Positions 1-8,340 of a stretch of DNA of 40,148 bases are shown one piece after another (the first letter of the stretch is position 1; each line of letters opens with the position of its first letter). A program made the translations under genes and the position numbers. Origin of the DNA: Paracoccaceae bacterium (GTDB taxonomy: Bacteria > Pseudomonadota > Alphaproteobacteria > Rhodobacterales > Rhodobacteraceae); the NCBI GenBank assembly GCA_007695345.1, contig REDZ01000062.1, forward strand, positions 1 to 40,148. The letters are read 5' to 3'. The notes beneath the pieces are model-generated. The model searched no databases, had not been told where the DNA came from, and saw only the letters and a program-made list of their open reading frames with translations.

Positions 1-2
1 TG

Positions 3-308
3 GCGGGCGCGCTGGTCGGCGCGATCCAGTCGGTGCAGGTGGGCATGGGCGAGCCTGTGCTGATCCTGGCCTTCGTGGTCATCGTGATCGGGGGCATCGG
101 GTCGATCAAGGGGGCGATGGTCGGCGCGCTTCTGGTCGGCGTGATCGACACGATGGGCCGCTTCCTGCTACCGCGTTTCTTTGCCACCTTCCTTGACACC
201 TCGCAGGCGATGGGGGTGGGCGCGGCGCTGGCCTCGATGCTGATTTACCTGGCTATGGCGCTGGTCCTGATCTTCCGACCCAAGGGATTGTTCCCCGCTC
301 ATGGATAG
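3..308 (+). CDS. livH: LivH-type ABC transporter permease, C-terminal part (5' end outside window)
   Basis: Partial gene: the reading frame is open from base 3 and ends at a TAG at 306-308, leaving the last 101 residues. The sequence is mostly hydrophobic and contains the LivH-type stretch GGIGSIKGAMVGALLVG, which in this family lies in the late membrane segments near the coupling region, and it ends in the typical FRPKGLF tail. The family forms one half of the inner-membrane channel of the branched-chain amino-acid/amide/urea importers. The next permease gene starts inside its last codons (8 bp overlap), so it is the upstream member of a livHMGF operon. The periplasmic binding protein is not in the window, so the substrate cannot be assigned. 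Confidence 0.88.
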   Translation, partial: AGALVGAIQSVQVGMGEPVLILAFVVIVIGGIGSIKGAMVGALLVGVIDTMGRFLLPRFFATFLDTSQAMGVGAALASMLIYLAMALVLIFRPKGLFPAHG

Positions 309-1278
309 ACTGCGCAAGGAATGGGTGTTGAATGCCGTGCTGGCTGGGGCGCTTTTTGCCGTGCCGCTTTGGGCGCTGATGTCGGATGAGCCCTTCATCA
401 TCACGCTGGCCACGCGCATCGCGATCCTGGCGATTGCTGCCGTGGGGCTGAATATTGCGCTGGGCCTGGGGGGCATGGTCAGCTTCGGCCATGCGCTCTA
501 TTTCGGGCTGGGCGGCTATGTCGCGGGGATCGCGGCGCATCATGCCTTTCACGGCACGCCCGTTCTGGGCCTGCCCGGCACCAACCAGATGTTGCCGATC
601 TGGGCCATTGCGATGGTCGTGTCGGGGACGCTTGCAGGGATCGTGGGGGCGCTCAGCTTACGCACGTCGGGCATCTTCTTCATCATGATCACGCTGGCTT
701 TCGCGCAGATGGGGTTCTTCTTCACCCTGTCATGGCCCGCGTATGGGGGCGAGGACGGACTGCCCATCTTCATGCGCAACCAGTTTCCGGGGCTGAACAC
801 CGCGCGTCCCTGGGACATGTTCCTGATCGCCTATGGCGTGCTGTTGTTGTCGCTGGGGCTGTTCGCCATGCTGCGCGCGGCGCGCTTTGGCGCGGCGCTG
901 ATGGCGATCCGGCAAAACCCCGACCGCGCGGCAGCCATCGGCATCTCGCCCTTTGGCATCCGGCTGGTGGGGTTCATCCTGTCGGGCATGATCACGGGGC
1001 TTGCGGGCGCGATGATGGCCGACCTGACGCGCTTTGTCAGCCCCGCGATGCTGGCCTGGACCATGTCAGGCGAATTGATTGTCATCATCATTCTGGGCGG
1101 TGTGGGGCGGCTGTTCGGCCCCGTCGCGGGGGCGGCCATCCTTGTGGGGTTCGAGGTGTTCTTTGGCGGGCTGACCGAGCATTGGCAGTTCTGGCTGGGG
1201 CTGGTGCTGCTGGCGGTTGTCCTGTTCGCACGCGGGGGGCTGGTCGGGCTGATCACAGGGAGGGCGCGCAATGTCTGA
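301..1278 (+). CDS. livM: LivM-type ABC transporter permease
   Basis: Encodes 325 residues, a normal LivM length, with about eight to nine hydrophobic segments. The LivM hallmark ALGLGGMVSFGHALYFGLGG lies near residues 54-73, and GGVGRLFGPVAGA near 263-275. It pairs with LivH to form the translocation pore of a HAAT-family importer for branched-chain amino acids, amides or urea. The ATG at 301 lies within the end of livH and its TGA overlaps livG by 8 bp, so translation of the four genes is probably coupled. Substrate specificity cannot be read from the permease. Confidence 0.92.
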   Translation: MDRLRKEWVLNAVLAGALFAVPLWALMSDEPFIITLATRIAILAIAAVGLNIALGLGGMVSFGHALYFGLGGYVAGIAAHHAFHGTPVLGLPGTNQMLPIWAIAMVVSGTLAGIVGALSLRTSGIFFIMITLAFAQMGFFFTLSWPAYGGEDGLPIFMRNQFPGLNTARPWDMFLIAYGVLLLSLGLFAMLRAARFGAALMAIRQNPDRAAAIGISPFGIRLVGFILSGMITGLAGAMMADLTRFVSPAMLAWTMSGELIVIIILGGVGRLFGPVAGAAILVGFEVFFGGLTEHWQFWLGLVLLAVVLFARGGLVGLITGRARNV

Positions 1279-2026
1279 GCCCATCCTTGCGCTGTCAGGC
1301 CTGACCCGTCGCTTCGGCGCGTTGAAGGCGGTCGATGATGTGTCGCTGACACTGGTGCCCGGCGAGATTCACGCGCTGATCGGCCCCAATGGCGCAGGCA
1401 AGACGACGCTGATGGGGCTGATCTCTGGCCGGATCGCGCCTGACAGCGGGACCGTGCGGCTGGTGGGGCAGGATATCACGCGACTGTCCGTTGCGCGGCG
1501 CGCACGGCTGGGGCTGGGGCGCAGCTTTCAGGTGTCTTCGCTGATTCCCGATTACACGGCGCGGGGCAATGTGATGCTGGCGCTGCAGGCGCGTCAGGGG
1601 CACAGCTACCGCTTTGTCTGGCCCGTCATGCGTGATCGCCCATTGTGGCAGGCCGCGACTGACATTCTTGCACGCGTCGGGCTCGATACCCGCGCCTCGG
1701 TCGAAACGGCCTTTCTCAGCCATGGTGAACGGCGCTTGCTGGAAATCGCGGTGGCCCTCGCCCTCGATCCGCGATGCTTCCTGCTGGATGAGCCGATGGC
1801 AGGTCTTGGGTCCGAGGGGACAGCGCGTATGGTGGATTTCCTGCAGGAACTGAAGCAACAAGCCCCGATCCTGCTGGTGGAGCATGACATGGATGCCGTG
1901 TTCCGGCTGGCCGATCGCATTTCGGTGCTGGTCTATGGCCGTATCATCGCGACCGGAACCGCCGCCGAGATCCGCGCCAACAGCCAGGTCCGCGCCGTCT
2001 ATCTGGGCGAAGAGGCCGCACCATGA
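1271..2026 (+). CDS. livG: LivG-type ABC transporter ATP-binding protein
   Basis: This 251-residue ATPase has Walker A GPNGAGKTT near residue 38, a LivG-style signature LSHGERRLLEIA, Walker B FLLDEP and the switch histidine in LLVEHDM. LivG proteins bind ATP and drive the LivHM pore. The start overlaps the end of livM by 8 bp and the stop overlaps livF by 4 bp (ATGA). In LivG/UrtD-like subunits the canonical LSGGQ is normally degenerate, so the LSHGE form is expected and not a defect. Confidence 0.93.
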   Translation: MSEPILALSGLTRRFGALKAVDDVSLTLVPGEIHALIGPNGAGKTTLMGLISGRIAPDSGTVRLVGQDITRLSVARRARLGLGRSFQVSSLIPDYTARGNVMLALQARQGHSYRFVWPVMRDRPLWQAATDILARVGLDTRASVETAFLSHGERRLLEIAVALALDPRCFLLDEPMAGLGSEGTARMVDFLQELKQQAPILLVEHDMDAVFRLADRISVLVYGRIIATGTAAEIRANSQVRAVYLGEEAAP

Positions 2027-2712
2027 CCGCGCTCCTGGAACTTGAAGATCTGCAGGTCTTCTACGGCGCCTCGCAGGCGCTATACGGGGTCAGCCTGCAA
2101 GTGGCCGAGGGGCAGGCCGTCGCCCTGATGGGGCGCAACGGGATGGGCAAATCCACCACCATCGCAAGTGCCTGCCGGATGCTGCCGCTGCGTGCAGGGC
2201 GCGTGCGCTTTGCAGGGCGCGATATCAGTGACTGGCCGTCCTTCCGCGCGGCGCGCCTGGGGCTGGGGCTGGTGCCCGAGGGGCGGCGCTGCTTTCCCAA
2301 TCTGAACGTGAGCGAAAACCTGATCGCCGCCGCACGCCCCGGCCATTGGGACATGGCGCGCATCCACCAGCTTTTCCCCCGCCTTGCCGAACGCGCGCAG
2401 CAATCCGCCGCCACGCTGTCAGGGGGCGAACAGCAGATGCTGGCGATTGGCCGGGCGCTGATGACGAACCCGCGTCTGCTCTTGCTGGATGAGGCGACCG
2501 AGGGCCTTGCCCCCGTCATCCGCCGCGAGATCTGGGCCGCCATCACCCGCCTGCGCGCCGAGGGGCTGTCGATCCTGCTGGTGGACAAGACGCTCTCGGA
2601 AATCCTGCCCTTCGCGGATCGCTGCGTGATCCTGGAGCGCGGTGCCGTGGCATGGCAGGGCGGGCCGGGTGAGTTGTCGGCAGAGGTCGAGAGCGCCTAT
2701 CTGGGCGTCTGA
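2023..2712 (+). CDS. livF: LivF-type ABC transporter ATP-binding protein
   Basis: This 229-residue second ATPase of the importer has Walker A GRNGMGKST, signature LSGGEQQM, and Walker B LLLLDEATEGLAP. At the switch position, where LivF proteins usually read VEQN, this one reads LLVDKTLSE, so neither His nor the usual Gln is present. It begins inside the livG stop (ATGA). It is the last gene of the operon; the next gene converges from the other strand 13 bp later with no obvious terminator between them. Paired LivG/LivF subunits are thought to form the nucleotide-binding dimer. Confidence 0.93.
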   Translation: MTALLELEDLQVFYGASQALYGVSLQVAEGQAVALMGRNGMGKSTTIASACRMLPLRAGRVRFAGRDISDWPSFRAARLGLGLVPEGRRCFPNLNVSENLIAAARPGHWDMARIHQLFPRLAERAQQSAATLSGGEQQMLAIGRALMTNPRLLLLDEATEGLAPVIRREIWAAITRLRAEGLSILLVDKTLSEILPFADRCVILERGAVAWQGGPGELSAEVESAYLGV

Positions 2713-2725
2713 TCCGGGCTGACGG

Positions 2726-3373
2726 TCAAAGGGCGAGGAGGCGGGGCAGATCGCGCATGTCGTGAAAAACCTGCGCGCCCGTGGCCGCAAGGCGCGCGCC
2801 GTGGCCCTCGGGCGCATAGGCGAAACAACGCATACCGGCCGCGCGGGCCGCTTTCGCGCCGGTTGGGCTGTCCTCGATCACCACGCTTGCAGCGGGGGTA
2901 TGGCCCATTTCACGCGCGGCATGCAGGAACAGGTCGGGCGCGGGTTTGGGCGATGCGACATCCTGTGCGGCAAAAACATTCGTGGTAAACCGCGCGGTCA
3001 GTTCCGGGTGCTGGCCCAGCGTGGCCTTCATTTTCACGTGCCGCCCGTTCGAGCCGATGCAATAGGGCACACTTGCTTCCTCCAGCGCGTGGAGCACCTC
3101 CAGAATGCCGGGGATCATCGGCGTGTCCTTTGCCAGCATGGCGCATAGCCGGGGATAGGACTCTTCGACCCAGTCATCGGGCAGGCGTGCGCCCATCTCG
3201 CGCGCACGCTGCGCAAGCCCCGCGATGGTGCCGCCAATGAACATTGTCATTATCTGTTCCAGCCGCAGATCCAGCCCATGGGCGGCCAGTTCATCGCGGA
3301 TGAACTGGTTGGACCGGGTTTCGCTGTCAACGACGACGCCGTCGCAATCGAAGATGACAAGATCAGGGCGCAT
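2726..3373 (-). CDS. HAD-superfamily hydrolase (phosphoglycolate phosphatase/beta-phosphoglucomutase-like)
   Basis: The 215-residue product begins MRPDLVIFDCDGVVVDSE, with HAD motif I (D9 nucleophile and D11). It continues with a helical cap, motif II (CIGSNG), a lysine region (ASPKPAPDLF) and motif III (VVIEDSPTGAKAARAAGM). This arrangement is typical of subfamily I phosphatases acting on small phosphorylated metabolites; the exact substrate cannot be predicted. I chose the ATG at 3373 because GAGG lies 6 bases upstream of it; an in-frame ATG four codons earlier (3385) is the alternative. The start overlaps the end of rsmD by 11 bp, so it is the last gene of a three-gene overlapping operon. 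Confidence 0.85.
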   Translation of the reverse strand: MRPDLVIFDCDGVVVDSETRSNQFIRDELAAHGLDLRLEQIMTMFIGGTIAGLAQRAREMGARLPDDWVEESYPRLCAMLAKDTPMIPGILEVLHALEEASVPYCIGSNGRHVKMKATLGQHPELTARFTTNVFAAQDVASPKPAPDLFLHAAREMGHTPAASVVIEDSPTGAKAARAAGMRCFAYAPEGHGARLAATGAQVFHDMRDLPRLLAL

Positions 3374-3938
3374 CCTCGGCCTCATAATGCAGGAATGTAA
3401 CATCGGTATTACCATAGCGGCGGTGATCCAGCAGGCGAAACCCCTCGGGCGCGGCCTGGGGGCTGGCCTCTTCCCACACGATGATGGCGCCGGGGGCAAG
3501 CCAGCCACCCGCCTGCGCAGCGGCAAGCGACTGCACGCCCAATCCCTGCCCGTAGGGCGGGTCAAGGAAGGCCAGATCGAACCCCGCGCCCCGGTTCGCG
3601 CCAAGCCGTGTCGCATCGCGCCGGAAAACGCGCGTGACACCCATGGCGCGCATGCGCGAAATATTCTCGCGCAACAGCGCGCGCGCCGCCGCCCCGTCAT
3701 CGACAAAGGTGCAGTGGACGGCACCGCGCGACAGCGCCTCCAGCCCCAGGGCGCCGGTGCCCGCGAACAGGTCCAGCACACGCGCACCCTCCAGCGATAT
3801 GGCATGCGCCCCGTTGATCAGCATGTTGAACATGGCCTCGCGCACGCGGTCAGGGGTGGGGCGCAGATGCGCCGCCGGGTCACCCGCGCCGGGATCGGCC
3901 AGCCGCAACCCGCGCGCGCGCCCACCGATGATCCTCAT
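3363..3938 (-). CDS. rsmD: 16S rRNA (guanine(966)-N(2))-methyltransferase
   Basis: The 191-residue protein has the RsmD N-terminus MRIIGGRARGL, the RPTPDRVREAMFN block, the SAM-binding motif LDLFAGTGALGLEALSRGA at residues 55-73, and the catalytic DPPY at 126-129. RsmD methylates G966 of 16S rRNA in the assembled small subunit. The length matches the family. It starts inside the stop of the upstream flavoprotein (ATGA overlap) and its end overlaps the HAD gene. Nothing suggests a functional link with the flavoprotein; the coupling is probably only transcriptional. Confidence 0.93.
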   Translation of the reverse strand: MRIIGGRARGLRLADPGAGDPAAHLRPTPDRVREAMFNMLINGAHAISLEGARVLDLFAGTGALGLEALSRGAVHCTFVDDGAAARALLRENISRMRAMGVTRVFRRDATRLGANRGAGFDLAFLDPPYGQGLGVQSLAAAQAGGWLAPGAIIVWEEASPQAAPEGFRLLDHRRYGNTDVTFLHYEAEDAP

Positions 3939-5137
3939 GCCCGCAACAGCGTCTTGAGGTCGGTTGACGGGTCCGCCAACGCCGCAGGATCAGGGCTGCG
4001 CCCGGCCTCGATCAGGCGCTTGCCGACCATATAGGCGCGTGGATCGCCCAACGCGTCCACGGCCAGCAACTCGGCGCCCGCGAAATACCAGTGGCTGCGC
4101 GGTGGCCCTGCCCGCACAACGACCCGATCATAGCCCGCGTTCAACCCCGCGATCTGCAACTTCAGGTCATACTGGTCGGACCAGAACCACGGGACAGGCG
4201 CATACCTCTTTCCCGCGCCCATCAGGTTCTCTGCCACAAGTTCGGCCTGATCGATGGCGTTCTGAACGGATTCCAGCCGCACGCGCCCGCCCTTCCAGGG
4301 AAAGGATGCGCAATCACCTGCCGCCCAGATATACGGGTCCGATGTGCGGCCCTGTGCGTCGGTGCGGATGCCGTTCTCCAACTCCAACCCCGCCGCCTGC
4401 GCCAGATCGGTCGCGGGCATAACGCCGATCCCGGCAATCACGAAATCCGCCGCAAGACGTGTGCCATCGGTGAGTGTGACGCCCTCGACCTGCTCGGTGC
4501 CCTCGACCTGCGCCAGCGCCGCCCCCTCGCGGATGGTGACGCCGTGGCGCTGATGCAACGCGCGGATCGCGTCCGACGTCTCGGGCGCCGCGACGCGATT
4601 CAGGATACGTGGCGCCATTTCCAGCACGGTCACCTGCAACCCCTTTTTCGCCGCGACCGCCGCGGCCTCCAGCCCAATATACCCCCCGCCGACGATCACC
4701 ACATGGCGACCGGGCAGGAACGCAGGCGCCATGGCGTCCACATCGGGCAGATCGCGCACGACATGTACGCCGGGCAGGCCCCCGCCAATCGCATCTGCCA
4801 GGCGGCGCGGCGTCGCCCCGGTGGTCAGCACAAGCGCATCATATCCAAGGTCCCCATCCGCAAGCTGCACAGCCTTTGCATCGCGGTCGATGCGCAGAAC
4901 CGGGGCCCCCAGACGCAGGGTTACATCGTGATCGGCATAGAAACTCTCTGGCCGCAGAAACAGCCGCTCCAGCGCCATCTCGCCCAGCAGATAGGCCTTG
5001 GACAGGGGCGGGCGCTGATAGGGGGGCACGGATTCCGCACCGACCAGTGTTATCGCCCCGTCATGGCCCAGCGCACGAAGTTTCGCGACCAGCGACAACC
5101 CGGCCTGACCGGCGCCAACTACCACCACATTCTGCAT
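3935..5137 (-). CDS. FAD/NAD(P)-dependent ferredoxin reductase-like flavoprotein
   Basis: The product is 400 residues and begins MQNVVVVGAGQAGLS, an N-terminal FAD-binding Rossmann motif. A second dinucleotide fold, VVIVGGGYIGLEAAAVAAKKG, sits mid-protein, and the second FAD motif (IWAAGDCASFP) follows. The C-terminus resembles putidaredoxin/rhodocoxin reductases, which pass electrons from NAD(P)H to a [2Fe-2S] ferredoxin that feeds a P450 or dioxygenase. No ferredoxin or oxygenase lies nearby, so its partner is unknown. The ATG at 5137 has AGGAG about 7 bases upstream; a longer open frame exists but overlaps the divergent peroxiredoxin gene and lacks support. It heads the operon with rsmD and the HAD hydrolase. 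Confidence 0.88.
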   Translation of the reverse strand: MQNVVVVGAGQAGLSLVAKLRALGHDGAITLVGAESVPPYQRPPLSKAYLLGEMALERLFLRPESFYADHDVTLRLGAPVLRIDRDAKAVQLADGDLGYDALVLTTGATPRRLADAIGGGLPGVHVVRDLPDVDAMAPAFLPGRHVVIVGGGYIGLEAAAVAAKKGLQVTVLEMAPRILNRVAAPETSDAIRALHQRHGVTIREGAALAQVEGTEQVEGVTLTDGTRLAADFVIAGIGVMPATDLAQAAGLELENGIRTDAQGRTSDPYIWAAGDCASFPWKGGRVRLESVQNAIDQAELVAENLMGAGKRYAPVPWFWSDQYDLKLQIAGLNAGYDRVVVRAGPPRSHWYFAGAELLAVDALGDPRAYMVGKRLIEAGRSPDPAALADPSTDLKTLLRA

Positions 5138-5219
5138 TTTCGCGCTCCTGCCTCTGGCCAGCCGCTGCGGACGGACTATGTGGCGCACAGATAAACTCAA
5201 TCGCACGAGGAGCCAATCC

Positions 5220-5708
5220 ATGACCATCGCCCAAGGCGACACATTGCCTGATGCAACCTTCCTGAAATTCGGCGAAGCCGGACCCGAGGAAGTGTCGCTG
5301 GCCGATCTGACCAAGGGCCGCAAGGTCGTCCTTTTTGGTCTGCCCGGTGCGTTCTCGCGCACCTGCAGCGCCAGCCATCTGCCCAGCTTCATCCGCACCA
5401 AGGACGCGCTTGGCGCAAAGGGCGTGGACGATATCATCTGTGTGGCCGTGAACGACCCCTTCGTGATGGACGCATGGGGCGATGCCACAGGTGCGCATGC
5501 GGCAGGCCTGCACCTGCTGGCCGATCCGGCAGGCGATTTCACCCGCGCCATCGGAATGGAATTCAACGCTCCGCCGGTCGGATTCCACGGACGCTGCAAG
5601 CGTTTCGCCATGGTGGTCGAGGATGGCAAGGTCACGCTTCTGCATGCCGAAGAGAACCCCGGTGCCTGCGAGGTATCGGGCGGCGAGGCATTGCTGGACG
5701 CAATGTGA
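5220..5708 (+). CDS. Peroxiredoxin (Prx5/AhpC-TSA family)
   Basis: This 162-residue thioredoxin-fold peroxidase has the Prx5 active-site stretch GLPGAFSRTCSASHLPSF, with peroxidatic Cys49 and the Thr and Arg that usually activate it. The C-terminal segment ENPGACEVSGGEALL contains a second cysteine typical of the Prx5 subfamily. It reduces hydrogen peroxide and organic hydroperoxides in the cytoplasm, with glutaredoxin or thioredoxin as likely reductant. The ATG at 5220 is preceded by GAGGAG with a 7-base gap, which rejects a longer upstream reading. It is divergent from the flavoprotein and overlaps the following gene by one base (TGATG). Confidence 0.93.
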   Translation: MTIAQGDTLPDATFLKFGEAGPEEVSLADLTKGRKVVLFGLPGAFSRTCSASHLPSFIRTKDALGAKGVDDIICVAVNDPFVMDAWGDATGAHAAGLHLLADPAGDFTRAIGMEFNAPPVGFHGRCKRFAMVVEDGKVTLLHAEENPGACEVSGGEALLDAM

Positions 5709-6874
5709 TGGATGGCGCGGCGCTCTCGGTCACGGTGATCTCTGACCTTCGCGAGGTCGATGCCGCTGACTGGGACGCCTGCGCCAACCCTGCGGGCACA
5801 CAACCCGCCCAGGACCCGTTCACCACCCACCGTTTCCTGCACGCACTGGAGAGCTCGGGCTCTGTCGGCCCCGGCACCGGGTGGGAGCCGCGTCATCTGC
5901 TTGTGCATCGCGACGACACGCTGATTGCCGTGGCACCGCTTTACGCCAAGGGCCATTCACAAGGCGAATACATCTTCGATCACGCCTTTGCCCAAGCCTA
6001 TATGCGGGCGGGCGGCCAGTATTACCCCAAGCTGCAACTGGCTGTGCCTTTCACCCCCGCAACTGGACGGCGGTTTCTGTGCCGTTCCGGGCAGGAAACC
6101 GAAGGGACTGCCGCGATCCTGCAGACCATGGCGCAATTGGCGGCCGAAAACCGCTTGTCATCCGCGCATGTGACCTTTTGCGAGAAGGAAGAGGCCGCGC
6201 GCGGGGCCGAGTTGGGCTATCTGCACAGGGTGACCGAGCAGTTCCACTGGGAAAACCCCGGATATGCCAGCTTTGACGATTTTCTTGCTGCCCTGTCATC
6301 GCGCAAGCGCAAGACCATTCGCAAGGAACGCAGCACAGCGCAAGGCTTTGGTGGCACCATCCGCCACCTGACCGGCGATGACCTGCAGCCTGAACACTGG
6401 GATGCCTTCTGGACCTTTTATCAGGACACAGGCGCGCGCAAATGGGGCACGCCCTATCTTACCCGCGCATTCTTTGACACAGTACAGGACAGTATGCGCG
6501 ACGATGTGCTGCTGGTGCTGGCCGAACGTGGCGGGCAGCCTGTGGCCGGGGCGCTGAACTTCATCGGACGCGACACGCTTTATGGACGCTACTGGGGCTG
6601 TATCGAGGATCATCCCTGCCTGCATTTCGAACTCTGTTACTATCAGGCGATGGATTTCGCGATCGCGAAGGGGATGGGCCGGGTCGAGGCCGGGGCGCAG
6701 GGCACGCACAAGCTGGCGCGCGGCTATCTGCCCAGCCAGATCCATTCTTTGCATTACTTTCCCGAAGGCGGATTCCACAGTGCCGTGGCCCGCTATCTGC
6801 GCGAGGAACGCAGCGCAATCGACTATGAAATGCGCGCGATGGCCGAGTATGCGCCATTTCGCAAGACAACCTGA
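5708..6874 (+). CDS. GNAT/FemAB-like protein (COG3146-type 'peptidoglycan biosynthesis/recognition' family)
   Basis: The 388-residue product fits the COG3146/DUF482-like family, in which one or two GNAT folds resemble FemAB aminoacyl transferases. Supporting segments are the basic [10 protein letters not shown] motif in the middle, [17 protein letters not shown], and the C-terminal block [15 protein letters not shown] with [11 protein letters not shown]. The family's biochemical role is not established; names implying peptidoglycan function rest on fold similarity. The start ATG shares its A with the peroxiredoxin TGA, so the two genes are translationally coupled. A Shine-Dalgarno sequence is not distinct, consistent with coupling. 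Confidence 0.8.
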   Translation: MDGAALSVTVISDLREVDAADWDACANPAGTQPAQDPFTTHRFLHALESSGSVGPGTGWEPRHLLVHRDDTLIAVAPLYAKGHSQGEYIFDHAFAQAYMRAGGQYYPKLQLAVPFTPATGRRFLCRSGQETEGTAAILQTMAQLAAENRLSSAHVTFCEKEEAARGAELGYLHRVTEQFHWENPGYASFDDFLAALSSRKRKTIRKERSTAQGFGGTIRHLTGDDLQPEHWDAFWTFYQDTGARKWGTPYLTRAFFDTVQDSMRDDVLLVLAERGGQPVAGALNFIGRDTLYGRYWGCIEDHPCLHFELCYYQAMDFAIAKGMGRVEAGAQGTHKLARGYLPSQIHSLHYFPEGGFHSAVARYLREERSAIDYEMRAMAEYAPFRKTT

Positions 6875-6885
6875 GGAGAACCATC

Positions 6886-7170
6886 ATGCCCGAGAAATTG
6901 ACCGACCGCAGCGCGCTGGACCCCCTGCTGGCCCGTGGCTGGCAGATGGTGGACGGGCGCGATGCCATCCGCAAGGAATTCACCTTTGCCGATTTCGTCG
7001 CGGCCTTTGGCTGGATGAGCAAGGTCGCGATGATCGCAGAGAAGATGGATCACCACCCCGAATGGTTCAATGTCTACAAGACCGTGCAGGTCACGTTGAG
7101 CACGCATGATGTGGGTGGCCTGTCCGGCCTCGATATCGCGCTGGCCGAAAAGATGGACAAGCTGGCCTGA
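6886..7170 (+). CDS. phhB: 4a-hydroxytetrahydrobiopterin dehydratase (pterin-4a-carbinolamine dehydratase)
   Basis: A 94-residue protein of normal family length with the signature [11 protein letters not shown] (His56, His57) and [11 protein letters not shown] (His74). These histidines bind the pterin and catalyse loss of water from 4a-hydroxytetrahydropterin, recycling the cofactor of aromatic amino-acid hydroxylases. GAGGAG lies about 8 bases before the ATG and overlaps the preceding stop codon. No phenylalanine hydroxylase is present in the window, so the protein may serve a distant hydroxylase or, as suggested for some homologues, molybdopterin or other pterin metabolism. Confidence 0.93.
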   Translation: MPEKLTDRSALDPLLARGWQMVDGRDAIRKEFTFADFVAAFGWMSKVAMIAEKMDHHPEWFNVYKTVQVTLSTHDVGGLSGLDIALAEKMDKLA

Positions 7171-7226
7171 GCCACGCGGGCTGAATTCCCCCTCGCATTG
7201 CGGCGCGATCCGGCCTATCGGGGGGC

Positions 7227-8327
7227 ATGTCCGAACCCTTGCCCATTTTCCTTGCCTGCCTGCCGGGGCTGGAGCCCGCTCTGGCCGCCGAGGCCCGCGC
7301 CCTTGGCCTGCCCGAGCCGCGTGTGACAGCAGGCGGGGTCGATACCATGGGCAGCTGGCCCGACATCTGGCGCGCGAATATCGCGCTGCGCGGGGCCAGT
7401 CGCGTTCTGGTGCGCATCGGATCGTTCCGCGCGCTGCACCTGGCGCAACTGGACAAGCGGTCGCGGAAATTCGCCTGGGGTGAGTATCTCCGCCCCGATG
7501 TCCCGCTACGGGTCGAGGCACATTGCACCCGCTCCCGCATCTATCATCAGAAGGCCGCAGCGCAGCGCGTGGAGCGCGCGATTTCCGACACGCTGGGTGC
7601 CCCGGTTTTGGCCGAGGCCGATCTGCGTCTGATGGTGCGGATCGAAGATGATCTGGTCACGCTCTCGCTCGATACATCCGGCGAGGGGCTGCACAAGCGT
7701 GGTTACAAACTGGCCACCGGCAAGGCCCCGCTGCGCGAGACGATGGCGGCGCTGTTCCTGTCTCAGATGGGGTTTGATGGCAGTCAGCCTGTGCTCGACC
7801 CGATGTGCGGATCGGGCACATTCGTGATCGAGGCTGCCGAGATCGCAACTGGCCTTGCCCCCGGTCGGACCCGTCCATTCGCGTTCGAGCTGCTTGCGAC
7901 GTATGATCCCAAGGTCAGCGCTGCGCTGCGGCAGCAGGAACCGCGCATGGGACCGCTGCAGTTTTTCGGCTATGACCGCGATCAGGGGGCGATCCAGAAC
8001 AGCATCCGCAATGCCGACCGCGCGGGCGTGGCCCATTGCACCCGCTTTGCCTGTCAGCCCATCAGCGCGCTCAGCCGCCCGGATACGGAACCGGGGCTGA
8101 TCATGGTCAACCCGCCCTATGGGGCGCGGTTGGGGAATGCGAAGCTGCTCTACGCCCTTTATGGCACGCTGGGTGAACGACTGCGCACAGAGTTCAAGGG
8201 CTGGCGCGTCGGGCTGGTCACGTCAGAGCGCAAACTGGCCCACGCCACCGGGCTGCCCCTGACCCCCGGCCCGCTGATCCCGCATGGCAGCCTGAAAATC
8301 CAGCTTTTCCAGAGCGCGCCGCTGTAG
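7227..8327 (+). CDS. THUMP-domain class I SAM-dependent RNA methyltransferase (RlmL/YcbY N-half-like)
   Basis: The 366-residue product matches the RlmL(YcbY)/Trm14-like family. An N-terminal ferredoxin-like/THUMP RNA-binding region covers about residues 1-160 (LSLDTSGEGLHKRGYK near its end). It is followed by a methyltransferase domain with DPMCGSGTFVIEAA (SAM site) and the catalytic NPPYGARLGN. Enzymes of this type make N2-methylguanosine in rRNA or tRNA; the E. coli relative RlmL modifies G2445 of 23S rRNA. Only the m2G half is present, without the second methyltransferase domain of E. coli RlmKL, which is common in alphaproteobacteria. The ATG at 7227 follows a GGGGG run. Confidence 0.87.
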   Translation: MSEPLPIFLACLPGLEPALAAEARALGLPEPRVTAGGVDTMGSWPDIWRANIALRGASRVLVRIGSFRALHLAQLDKRSRKFAWGEYLRPDVPLRVEAHCTRSRIYHQKAAAQRVERAISDTLGAPVLAEADLRLMVRIEDDLVTLSLDTSGEGLHKRGYKLATGKAPLRETMAALFLSQMGFDGSQPVLDPMCGSGTFVIEAAEIATGLAPGRTRPFAFELLATYDPKVSAALRQQEPRMGPLQFFGYDRDQGAIQNSIRNADRAGVAHCTRFACQPISALSRPDTEPGLIMVNPPYGARLGNAKLLYALYGTLGERLRTEFKGWRVGLVTSERKLAHATGLPLTPGPLIPHGSLKIQLFQSAPL

Positions 8328-8340
8328 GGCGCAAGCGCGT

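Noticed and set aside
3374-3805. N-terminal extension of the HAD hydrolase to 359 residues
   Set aside because: The extra residues are rsmD read in another frame; the HAD motif I and a well-spaced GAGG define the start at 3373.
5138-5956. N-terminal extension of the flavoprotein to 673 residues
   Set aside because: The added region is antisense to the peroxiredoxin and the start of the GNAT-like gene and has no domain; the Rossmann motif begins at the chosen ATG.
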